A stretch of 64,000 nt of DNA, from assembly GCF_029914245.1 (NCBI RefSeq), contig NZ_JARYZI010000009.1:93332-157331 (forward strand), given 5' to 3'. Positions 37,677-45,342 of this stretch are shown piece after piece. Numbering within the stretch: position 1 is the stretch's first letter; every line of letters begins with the position of its first letter. The translations under genes were made by a program, and so were the position numbers. The notes beneath the pieces are model-generated. The model did not search any database. It saw nothing but the letters and a program-made list of their open reading frames with translations, and was not told where the DNA came from. Source of the stretch: Fusibacter bizertensis (lineage in GTDB: Bacteria > Bacillota > Clostridia > Peptostreptococcales > Acidaminobacteraceae).

Positions 37677-38594
37677 TTAGTAGATGCTTAGCTCAAGTTT
37701 TTTAGAAAGAGACTCAAGTAACTTCAATCCCGCGATGCTATTACCTTTTTTGTTTAGAGCAGGTCCAAATACGCCGATTCCCATCTGTCCTAATACAGTA
37801 CACATGATACCACCGCCTACACCACTCTTCGCTGGAAAGCCAACGTTTATAGCAAACTCTCCAGAACCATCATACATCCCACAAGTTGCCATATATGATT
37901 TTACAATACTCGAATACCTAGCAGAAAATACGCGCTCACCAGTAAGGATATCTACACCATCTCGTGCCAGTAAAGCACCTATATAAGCCAAATCTCTTGT
38001 CGTCACTTCTATAGAACACTGCTTAAAATAAACTTCTAATACTTCGTCTACGTCCCCTTCAATATTGCCAAAATCTTTTAAAAAATACGCCATAGAACGG
38101 TTCCTATACCCAGTTTTTGACTCCGATTGATACACATCTTCATTGATTTTAATATTTTGATTATGTGTAATCTTCTTGATGAAATTAAGAATTCTTTGAA
38201 TTTTTTCTTCCTTACTTTCACCTTTGATTAATGCCGTTACAGATATAGCCCCCGCGTTAATCATAGGGTTTAAAGGCTTATGCTCATCAAACGTTTCTAA
38301 TCTAACGATAGAATTAAAAGGGTCACCAGTAGGTTCTTTACCAACTTTCTCAAAAACCTTTTCTTCACCATTATCAATTAAAGCAAGTAACAGTACAATC
38401 GGTTTCGAGATACTTTGAATTGTAAATTGGTGTTTTGTATCACCCGATTCATAGATCATTCCTTTTGTATCAATAAGCGTAATCCCCAATAAATTGTTGT
38501 CCGTTTTCTCAAGTTCAGGGATATAACTTGCAACCTTACCTTCATTTGTTATAGGTCTAAATTGTTCTATTATTCCATCTAAATATGCTTGCAT
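37677..38594 (-). CDS. glsA: Glutaminase
   Basis: A serine-dependent beta-lactamase-like glutaminase of 305 residues that hydrolyses glutamine to glutamate and ammonia. The catalytic Ser61 and Lys64 are in TIQSISKPI; NPMINAGAISV and the GEFAINVGFPAKSGVGGG tail are family signatures. Length matches the bacterial enzyme. The ATG follows GAGGTG. It sits 36 bp ahead of the lipoprotein gene and may share its transcript. With a glutamine synthetase also in the window, the cell has both directions of the cycle. Confidence 0.96.
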   Translation of the reverse strand: MQAYLDGIIEQFRPITNEGKVASYIPELEKTDNNLLGITLIDTKGMIYESGDTKHQFTIQSISKPIVLLLALIDNGEEKVFEKVGKEPTGDPFNSIVRLETFDEHKPLNPMINAGAISVTALIKGESKEEKIQRILNFIKKITHNQNIKINEDVYQSESKTGYRNRSMAYFLKDFGNIEGDVDEVLEVYFKQCSIEVTTRDLAYIGALLARDGVDILTGERVFSARYSSIVKSYMATCGMYDGSGEFAINVGFPAKSGVGGGIMCTVLGQMGIGVFGPALNKKGNSIAGLKLLESLSKKLELSIY

Positions 38595-38715
38595 ATGTTC
38601 ACCTCATCTCAACTCAGTCAATTCTCATTATAACAGGCAATTGAAAAAAATGAAGTGCTTTTTATAAATGTGTATTTATTTTTAAACATGTCTACAATTG
38701 AGTGCATTTTCCTTA

Positions 38716-38744
38716 TTTACAAACAACATTTAATTTGGTAGTAT
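38716..38744 (+). promoter_or_regulatory. Promoter for greA
   Basis: TTTACA and TAGTAT with 17 bp between them and TGG before the -10. The start would be about 35 bases ahead of the greA start codon. Confidence 0.6.
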
Positions 38745-38786
38745 AGTATATGTTACATATCCAAATCATATAAGGAGTTGTCAGGA

Positions 38787-39248
38787 ATGAAGAAAACTTT
38801 ATTAACTGAATCTGCACTTGTTAAATTAAAATTTGAATACGATGAGCTCATAGAGAAAAGACATCAAATCTCTGACGAGATAAAACGTGCAAGAGGTTTT
38901 GGAGATTTATCTGAAAACGCTGAATACCATGCTGCTAGAGAAGCTCAATCACATAATGAAACTGAAATTCTTAAACTTAAGGAAATTCTTGAAAATTATG
39001 AATTAGTACAAGGTAGCTTTGATAAAAACAGCATTACTATTGGTTCTAAAATAAAAATAAAGTATATTGACTTAGACGAACTTGAAGAAGTTGAAATTGT
39101 AACTAAGATTGAATCTGATCCACTAAACAGCAAAATCTCTAATGAATCACCTATTGGTAGTGTTTTAATGGGTAAGAAAAAGGGTGATAAAGTTGAAGCA
39201 CTTACACCAAACGGAGTTGTTAAGTTAGAAGTAATTGAGATTTTATAA
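38787..39248 (+). CDS. greA: Transcription elongation factor GreA
   Basis: A 153-residue factor that rescues backtracked RNA polymerase by stimulating transcript cleavage. The N-terminal coiled coil ends in the tip ARGFGDLSENAEYHAAREAQ, whose two acidic residues (Asp and Glu) drive the cleavage. The C-terminal globular domain shows ISNESPIGSVLMGKKKGD. I chose the ATG at 38787, nine bases after AAGGAG; a TTG three codons upstream is less likely. It has its own promoter and a strong terminator. Confidence 0.97.
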   Translation: MKKTLLTESALVKLKFEYDELIEKRHQISDEIKRARGFGDLSENAEYHAAREAQSHNETEILKLKEILENYELVQGSFDKNSITIGSKIKIKYIDLDELEEVEIVTKIESDPLNSKISNESPIGSVLMGKKKGDKVEALTPNGVVKLEVIEIL

Positions 39249-39272
39249 TCGGTTCAAGCAAACAAATAAGTA

Positions 39273-39303
39273 AAGCCCAGCAGATCTGCTGGGCTTTTTT
39301 TTT
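39273..39303 (+). terminator. Terminator after greA
   Basis: AAGCCCAGCA pairs with TGCTGGGCTT around GATC and is followed by nine T residues. The reverse strand has few T residues after it. Confidence 0.93.
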
Positions 39304-39346
39304 ACTTTCCTAGTCATGTTTGTATTATGAAATCATTAGTTTAATC

Positions 39347-40609
39347 TTATATTACACTGCTACTTTGAGTACTCTTTTTATCTACATTCTTAAATGTATT
39401 GTAAAGGATAATTGTACCAATTAAATAACAGCTTATTGTAAAGTAATAAGGTGTATTATAGCTAAAGTTAAACATCAATATACCACCAATATAGATTCCA
39501 ATAGATCTAAACAAATTATTGGTTAAGCTCACCATACTACTCATATAAGTTCTTGTTTGATCGTCAACTATTTCCATTGCTAAACTTCCTATAATAGGAC
39601 TCGCCATATTCATCAATGAACTCCTAAAGAAAAAAGAAATTGTGATAATCACGATACCTTGAGGAAATGAAATGGAAAACAAAAATGGAATTGATAATAA
39701 TTGACATGCTAATACAGTATTTACCCTACCTAATCTTTTAGCAAGAGGTGGTACAATCAACCCACCTATAACAGTCCCTACTTGGCTAATTGCCATTATC
39801 GTCCCTACTACACCATCGTCAGCATCCAATGCGTATTTTAAATACATACTGAAAAAGGGTACAATCATTCCAGCACCAAGTCCTATAAGCGAAACCTGAA
39901 CCAAATAGAGCATTGTTTTGCCAGTAACTAACTTTTTATAGCCTCTAAAAATATTAGCAAAAGATTCATACAAAGATTGTTCTCTTTGACAACTTTCCAT
40001 TTGATGTCCTTTAAACCTTAACGCGATAAGTATAGCAACAAAGATTAGTGAAGTTGCACCATTAAGAACTATTCGGTTTGCAAAAACAGCACCACTCGAT
40101 TGAGTCAAGTATTGTGATAAATGTCCTAAAACTAAACTACCCGTGACAAACGCAACATTTTGAAGTACGAAAGCCATGCTAAAAGCAGTAACGCGATGCT
40201 CTTCAGGTGTATTATCATATATAATTGGTGCTTGAAGAATCATCAAAGTAGAATTTCCAATGCCAAATGTAAAAGCAAAGACCTCCATTATTAAAGGAAT
40301 CTGAATATTCAAGACAATTAAATTACTTACCACCATCAAGAGTAGTCCTGTGATCAAGGTTGTTTTCTTATTCAACCGCTCCGCAAAGATAGCAACAGGC
40401 ACAGCACCCAGGGCAACACCTAACGTGTTAATCGACAATATTCTTCCAACAAAAGCTTCATTAAAACCAATATTCTTTAGATAAATCCCGAAAAGTACAT
40501 TGTAAGCTGAGCTTACAACTGTTGCAAAAAATATGATCCCCATGTATAGTTTTACATTTCTAGAGATATTTTTAAAAAAATCATAATAAACATTTAAAGC
40601 TGCTCTCAT
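39347..40609 (-). CDS. Major facilitator superfamily transporter
   Basis: A 12-helix membrane transporter of 420 residues, likely a drug or small-molecule efflux protein. The N-terminal half carries the family loop after helix 2 (AERLNKKTTLITG), and the repeated half shows PPLAKRLGRVN. The start at 40609 has GGTG five bases upstream. The ATG five codons earlier lies at or before the predicted transcription start, so it is unlikely. The promoter overlaps paired CGAAATAT repeats, a likely repressor site. Substrate not readable. Confidence 0.9.
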   Translation of the reverse strand: MRAALNVYYDFFKNISRNVKLYMGIIFFATVVSSAYNVLFGIYLKNIGFNEAFVGRILSINTLGVALGAVPVAIFAERLNKKTTLITGLLLMVVSNLIVLNIQIPLIMEVFAFTFGIGNSTLMILQAPIIYDNTPEEHRVTAFSMAFVLQNVAFVTGSLVLGHLSQYLTQSSGAVFANRIVLNGATSLIFVAILIALRFKGHQMESCQREQSLYESFANIFRGYKKLVTGKTMLYLVQVSLIGLGAGMIVPFFSMYLKYALDADDGVVGTIMAISQVGTVIGGLIVPPLAKRLGRVNTVLACQLLSIPFLFSISFPQGIVIITISFFFRSSLMNMASPIIGSLAMEIVDDQTRTYMSSMVSLTNNLFRSIGIYIGGILMFNFSYNTPYYFTISCYLIGTIILYNTFKNVDKKSTQSSSVI

Positions 40610-40625
40610 ATCATCACCAAGCATT

Positions 40626-40677
40626 ATTATACCATATATTTCGGCTTTCGAAATATAAATTTAGCTTTACGAAATAT
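40626..40677 (-). promoter_or_regulatory. MFS promoter with candidate repressor operator
   Basis: On the minus strand an extended -10 (TGGTATAAT) lies at 40626-40634. Upstream, 40636-40656 is a perfect inverted repeat ATATTTCG-N5-CGAAATAT. A second copy of its right part, GCTTTACGAAATAT, starts at 40664, exactly 20 bp after the first GCTTTCGAAATAT at 40644. Two half-site groups on the same DNA face over the promoter suggest binding of a repressor dimer pair. No regulator gene is adjacent. Confidence 0.5.
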
Positions 40678-40701
40678 TATATTTTTTTTATAAAAATATA
40701 A

Positions 40702-40730
40702 TTGTTCAACCTAAAAATTTCAGATATACT
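40702..40730 (+). promoter_or_regulatory. Promoter for msrC
   Basis: TTGTTC and TATACT with 17 bp between them, about 30 bp ahead of the start codon. Confidence 0.5.
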
Positions 40731-40759
40731 TAAATAATAATATCCCATAGGAGGCAATT

Positions 40760-41260
40760 ATGGCATGTATGTATCCTGCAACAAGTAGTTCACCAGAAAT
40801 ATTATATCCTTACATTGAAAAAGAACTTATCAAACTTTTAGGGTCAGAAACCAATTGGATTTCAAACGCTGCAAATGCAGCTTCAACATTAGGTTTTCTA
40901 ATGCCCATGCTGAATTGGGCTGGTTTTTATCTATACGATGGTTCTGAGCTTATTTTAGGACCATTTTGGGGTAAACCTGCTGTTACGAGAATCCAGATTG
41001 GAAAAGGCGTTTGTGGTGATAGTGCAAAGCTGAGAAAGACTATTGTCGTAGAAGATGTCCATCAGTATCCTGGTCATATTGCTTGTGATTTATTCTCTAA
41101 TAGTGAAATCGTTATACCACTTGTAAAAAACAATCAATTAATTGGTGTTCTTGATATTGATAGCCCAGAAATTGGAAGATTTCAAGAAGATGATCGGATT
41201 GCACTAGAAAAAATAGCTACTATTATGTTAGACCATATCGACTTTCCAACTATAGTTTAA
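40760..41260 (+). CDS. msrC: Free methionine-(R)-sulfoxide reductase (fRMsr, GAF type)
   Basis: A 166-residue single-GAF-domain enzyme that reduces free methionine-R-sulfoxide. Family signatures are LNWAGFYLYDGSELILGPFWGK, GKGVCGDSA with Cys85 and YPGHIACDLFSNSEIVIPL with Cys109. The usual third cysteine, ten residues before the first of these, is replaced by Val75, so the thiol-relay may differ from the three-cysteine enzymes. The ATG follows a perfect AGGAGG. It stands alone and divergent from the MFS gene. A strong hairpin follows. Confidence 0.93.
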   Translation: MACMYPATSSSPEILYPYIEKELIKLLGSETNWISNAANAASTLGFLMPMLNWAGFYLYDGSELILGPFWGKPAVTRIQIGKGVCGDSAKLRKTIVVEDVHQYPGHIACDLFSNSEIVIPLVKNNQLIGVLDIDSPEIGRFQEDDRIALEKIATIMLDHIDFPTIV

Positions 41261-41299
41261 TTTCAACTTTTTCGCGCACATAATTTTAAACTAATCATA

Positions 41300-41352
41300 A
41301 AAAATAGCGATTACAATTGAGAAATTCATTCTCAATGTAATCGCTATTTTTA
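41300..41352. terminator. Bidirectional terminator between msrC and polyprenyl synthase genes
   Basis: AATAGCGATTACA pairs with TGTAATCGCTATT, extended through TTGAGAA/TTCTCAA with one mismatch, with A and T runs outside, between convergent genes. Confidence 0.92.
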
Positions 41353-41366
41353 TCATAATACAATTA

Positions 41367-42338
41367 TTAATATTTTCTATCTAAAAGTGCTTTTGCTAAA
41401 CTTTCAAGTGCTTCTTTATAATTGCCCTCTGGCAAACTATCAATTCTCTTAAATGCTCTCTTAGTATATTTTCTTGCTAAGACTCTAGCTTTTTCGATTC
41501 CATTGTTCTTCTCAACGAGTTTCATCAATTCTGCTTCTGAATGGTTTAAAACTTTCTCAGACTCGCCTTGAAACGCATATATTACAGGTAATGTATAATA
41601 TCCCTTTTTCAAATCATTTCGAGTAGATTTACCCACTAGTTCTTGATCATCTGAATAATCTAAAATATCATCAATAATCTGAAATGCAACGCCAAGTTCA
41701 TACCCTATTTTGCCTAATTGCTTTGATAAACCCTCCGAGCAATTACTCTCAGAAGCACCTGCATACATACTTACTGCAAACAAAGCTGCTGTTTTACCAG
41801 ATACAACTCTTAAATAGTTTTTAACTGTCATATACTTGAATTTGCTATGAAATTGCAACAACTCACTTTCACATATAAGTTCAATGGCTTTTGCAAGCTT
41901 AATCATGTGATCTGCATCATACTCTTTACCATTTAACATACTTAATGACTTAGATAGTAGATAATCACCTGCATACACTGCCATATCTTTTCCATATTTG
42001 CTCTGAGTGCTTTCCTTATTTCTTCTAAGCTTTGAATCATCAATGATATCATCATGTATTAGAGTAGCCATATGAAGCATCTCAATAGAAGCCGCCAGTT
42101 TAACAACTTTTTCAGAATCATACTCTCCAAAATGAGCAGATAAAATTGTCAAAGTTGGCCTGAGCATTTTTCCATTGAGATCAATAACATCATTTACAAT
42201 TTCTTTAATTCCTGAAAACTTTGATTTTGAAAAGTGTTGGATCGTTTGTCTCACTTTTTCAAGCTCTACTTGAAGCGCTTGCTGTATTTCAGGAGTTACA
42301 TGATTTAGTTGTACAGTAAGTGCCATATAATTCTCCAT
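41367..42338 (-). CDS. Long-chain polyprenyl diphosphate synthase
   Basis: A 323-residue trans-prenyltransferase that extends farnesyl- or geranyl-type diphosphates with isopentenyl diphosphate, making the tail of menaquinone or a carrier lipid. The first aspartate motif is HDDIIDDSKLRR (Asp96, 97, 100), the second QIIDDILDYSDD, both intact. The ATG follows AGGAG. It is 18 bp after the Gx-type transporter gene and belongs to a three-gene cluster with NusG-II. Heptaprenyl-type product length is likely but not provable here. Confidence 0.92.
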   Translation of the reverse strand: MENYMALTVQLNHVTPEIQQALQVELEKVRQTIQHFSKSKFSGIKEIVNDVIDLNGKMLRPTLTILSAHFGEYDSEKVVKLAASIEMLHMATLIHDDIIDDSKLRRNKESTQSKYGKDMAVYAGDYLLSKSLSMLNGKEYDADHMIKLAKAIELICESELLQFHSKFKYMTVKNYLRVVSGKTAALFAVSMYAGASESNCSEGLSKQLGKIGYELGVAFQIIDDILDYSDDQELVGKSTRNDLKKGYYTLPVIYAFQGESEKVLNHSEAELMKLVEKNNGIEKARVLARKYTKRAFKRIDSLPEGNYKEALESLAKALLDRKY

Positions 42339-42356
42339 TATGTTATCTCCTGCAAG

Positions 42357-42896
42357 TTAACGTATAAAATTAACCCTTTCGAGATAACCAATTAATATTT
42401 TTGCTACAGCACCAACAAAAATACCTGTTGGTACGGCAACTATTAACAAAATAGGTAAATAAGTAAATATCAAGACGTTATGAATCATTATCGCAGCGAC
42501 AAACAATTGCCCCATATTATGCGCAACTGCACCAGCAACACTAACGCCCATCAAACTTATTTCACCTTTAAATACTTTTAAAATTGCAGCCATCACCAAC
42601 AGACTTAGTACCCCTCCGGAAAAACTATACAAAAAACTAGATAAAGAACCAAAGGTTGTAGCCGTTAAAATAACCCGTAACAATACAACTGCAGTTGCTT
42701 GCTTAAAAGTTAAAATATAAATTGCTGCAAGTGTAATAATATTTGCTAGTCCCAGTTTAGCTCCAGGAGCAAAAAAAGGAATCGGTAACATACTTTCAAT
42801 AAAAGAAAGGATCATGCCTTGTGCAACAAGGACAGATATAAAAACCAACATTCTTGTTTTTGAAGCAGTTTTTTTTGATTTGGTGTTCTCATTCAT
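42357..42896 (-). CDS. Gx-type transporter family protein (heptaprenyl synthase component I-like)
   Basis: A 179-residue membrane protein of the Hpre_diP_synt_I family (PF07456), with about five helices. Typical parts are MILSFIESMLPIPFFAPGAKLGLANI early on and VSVAGAVAHNMGQLFVA later. The fold looks like a substrate-capture subunit of ECF-type carriers. It lies between NusG-II and the polyprenyl synthase, a combination seen in many Firmicutes. The older name, heptaprenyl synthase component I, is probably misleading; substrate unknown. Confidence 0.85.
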   Translation of the reverse strand: MNENTKSKKTASKTRMLVFISVLVAQGMILSFIESMLPIPFFAPGAKLGLANIITLAAIYILTFKQATAVVLLRVILTATTFGSLSSFLYSFSGGVLSLLVMAAILKVFKGEISLMGVSVAGAVAHNMGQLFVAAIMIHNVLIFTYLPILLIVAVPTGIFVGAVAKILIGYLERVNFIR

Positions 42897-42926
42897 GGCA
42901 ACTCCTATTAGTCAAAGGCAATTCTG

Positions 42927-43310
42927 TTAATCAGCAATATCATCTAATACATCATCTACTGCTTGATCTGAGAAAATTTCTACTGTCACTTTATGTGGCA
43001 AACAAACGATGATTTCACCGTTATTAGAAATCGACTGTGTTTTTACGCAAATCTGATCACGGCAATCAGCATCGATCATACTTACTAACCCATCTTTTAT
43101 TTGAATAACATTTCTCTCACCATCTTCTTCATAAACATAAGTTTCATCTGTTTTTTCAGTAAACGGATAAGATTGGATCACGACACCATCATGCTTGATT
43201 AAAACTTGCAATTCTGACTGGTCATTGCTTTGAACCATCTTCATAGCAAAAAGTGCAATTAAACCAACTATTAGAATTATCCCCATGAGAATAACATCAT
43301 TTTTTTTCAT
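42927..43310 (-). CDS. NusG domain II-containing protein
   Basis: A 127-residue protein with one N-terminal membrane helix (ILMGIILIVGLIALFAM) and an extracytoplasmic NusG_II beta-barrel. Two cysteines lie in DADCRDQICVKT and one in IIVCLPHKVTV, the pattern of the family. I chose the ATG at 43310 behind GAAGG; a longer frame begins upstream of that site. It leads the transporter/polyprenyl synthase cluster. The role is not known; neighbours in many genomes point to quinone or flavin electron transport. Confidence 0.87.
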   Translation of the reverse strand: MKKNDVILMGIILIVGLIALFAMKMVQSNDQSELQVLIKHDGVVIQSYPFTEKTDETYVYEEDGERNVIQIKDGLVSMIDADCRDQICVKTQSISNNGEIIVCLPHKVTVEIFSDQAVDDVLDDIAD

Positions 43311-43336
43311 TATTACCTTCTTTGTATAAATCATTT

Positions 43337-43368
43337 AAAAATCGTATCTGCAAAGCAGATACGATTTT
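43337..43368. terminator. Terminator after ndh
   Basis: AAAATCGTATCTGC and GCAGATACGATTTT form a perfect 14-bp stem with an AAA loop, ending the NDH-2 transcript and separating it from NusG-II. Confidence 0.92.
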
Positions 43369-43431
43369 ATATTTTTAAGTCACAATCTCATTGTGATTAA
43401 ATCTGCGCACCCGAGGTACATAGATTATTAT

Positions 43432-45210
43432 TTAGTGGAAATATAAATATGACTTTCTAGCTAGTGGTGTTTTTTTCCACCATTTTTTTAGCCATGGAAG
43501 AACGTAGTAATCCATACCAAATGCGCTTCCTGATCCGCCAATTACAGCAATACCTGCAAAGAAGAACCACAAGATAGAAGCATCAGACATACCTGTAAGC
43601 GTAATACCCACTGTCATAATCGTTGTCATGATACCAGCGATAAATGTGAAAAGACCACCAATTAACATTAAACCAAAGATGATTTCCATAAAGACCATAC
43701 CAGTTTGGAATAAAACAGCATGTGGAGCGATGATATTGTCAATTCCCCACTGAACAACACCTGGAACTGTTTCGATTAAAGGTTTAACTGCTGTAGTTCC
43801 CTCTTCAACCCATTCAGATGCCTGTGTAACTGCATCTGATGCATACATTTTAGCTTCTACTAACCAACCTTCATCAATTTTGTTGATTCCTTCGATTAGC
43901 CACATAACACCAAGGAACATACGTAGTGGTAACATCCAGAAGTTTGGAGATGCTTTCGCGAAATGACCACCAAATACTGATCTTCTGTTTTTAATACGGA
44001 AAAATTCATTCATAACATACTCAGATAATTGAGCAAGACCACTTACTAAGAATAAGTAGTAGAAGTTAACCATATGCTTAACCATAACAGCAAAGAAACC
44101 GTTAAATTTAAGACCATTATTATCAGATACTGCATATTTAGAACCAATTGATACCATGAAACCATGGTAATTTTGTTTGTGTTCATGCATTTCAGTTTTA
44201 TTGATTAAAGCACCAATATTTACTGCTGCAGTATGACCTGATTGCTCAGCTGCTTCAACGATTTGTGGTAAGAAACCATCTTTATCTTCGTAGTGCGTGT
44301 TATCACCAGCCATAAATACATTTTCATACTTTAATGTTTGCATGTATTTATTAACAAGTACTCTTCCACCACGACCAGCTTCTAAACCAAGTTTTCCAAT
44401 GAAGTTGCTAACTTTTATACCAGCACCCCATACAAGTGTTTTAGTTTTAATAAAACGGCCATCTTTTAATTCGAAACCATCTTCAGTTGCTTTAACAAGT
44501 GCCGCATTCTTAAGAAGTTCAATGCCCAATTTCTTATATCTGTTTTCTACTTTAGCAATTTGTTTTTCATCTTTTAATGTATTGAGAATTCTTGGAGTAG
44601 CTTCGATGTTGTAGATTGTAACTTCTTTCTTATCAACACCATATTTTACAGCTAAATGATCTTTAGCTTCACCAAGTTCACCAACCATCTCAACGCCAGT
44701 GAAACCACCACCAACAACTGCGAAAGTTAATAATTGTTTTCTAACTGCTTCGTCTTCTTCAATCGCAGCAAGTTGGAACATTTTTTCAACATGTGCTCTT
44801 AACTTAACAGCATCTTCATAAGACCATAAAGTAAATGCATGCTCATCAACACCTTCGATGCCAAATGAGTTTGAATCAGATCCGCATGCTAAAACCAAGT
44901 AATCAAACTTGTATGTTTTTTTATCCGAAACTAATTTTTTACCTTCTAAATCCACATTTGTAATTGAGTCTGTTACAACTTTAACTTTTCTACCCGCAAA
45001 AATTGTTCTAAGATCAATTTGGATTGCATCAGGTTCAGTACGATGACCAGCTACTTCATGTAACTCAGTCATAAGTGTGTGGTAAGGTTTTTTGTCGATT
45101 AGTGTAATTTCTACAGAATCGTCATTTTTGAAAATCTTGTGAAGTTTCTTGCCCGCAGCAACGCCAGCATAACCACCGCCAAGAATCAAAATTTGTTTCT
45201 TTTCAGCCAT
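43432..45210 (-). CDS. ndh: Type II NADH dehydrogenase fused to DoxX-like membrane domain
   Basis: A 592-residue fusion. Residues about 5-390 form a flavin NADH:quinone oxidoreductase with FAD loop ILGGGYAGVAAGK, a second nucleotide site AVVGGGFTGVEMVGEL and LVWGAGIKVS. A hydrophobic segment near 385-405 follows. The C-terminal part (about 430-575) has the four-helix DoxX/DoxD pattern, with FWMLPLRMFLGVMWLIEGINK. The NADH domain likely feeds electrons to the quinone pool while DoxX helps anchor it. I chose the ATG at 45210 behind AAGAGGG; a longer frame lacks a ribosome site. It stands alone. Confidence 0.92.
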   Translation of the reverse strand: MAEKKQILILGGGYAGVAAGKKLHKIFKNDDSVEITLIDKKPYHTLMTELHEVAGHRTEPDAIQIDLRTIFAGRKVKVVTDSITNVDLEGKKLVSDKKTYKFDYLVLACGSDSNSFGIEGVDEHAFTLWSYEDAVKLRAHVEKMFQLAAIEEDEAVRKQLLTFAVVGGGFTGVEMVGELGEAKDHLAVKYGVDKKEVTIYNIEATPRILNTLKDEKQIAKVENRYKKLGIELLKNAALVKATEDGFELKDGRFIKTKTLVWGAGIKVSNFIGKLGLEAGRGGRVLVNKYMQTLKYENVFMAGDNTHYEDKDGFLPQIVEAAEQSGHTAAVNIGALINKTEMHEHKQNYHGFMVSIGSKYAVSDNNGLKFNGFFAVMVKHMVNFYYLFLVSGLAQLSEYVMNEFFRIKNRRSVFGGHFAKASPNFWMLPLRMFLGVMWLIEGINKIDEGWLVEAKMYASDAVTQASEWVEEGTTAVKPLIETVPGVVQWGIDNIIAPHAVLFQTGMVFMEIIFGLMLIGGLFTFIAGIMTTIMTVGITLTGMSDASILWFFFAGIAVIGGSGSAFGMDYYVLPWLKKWWKKTPLARKSYLYFH

Positions 45211-45342
45211 AGTATCCCTCTTTCTATAATTTCTATAATTCCTCTTTAATATTATACCAAAAACCATATAAATAGAAATAAAAAATTAAATAAAACTAAA
45301 GATTTTATACAATTAATTTTATTTCACCCATTTTTTATTTAT

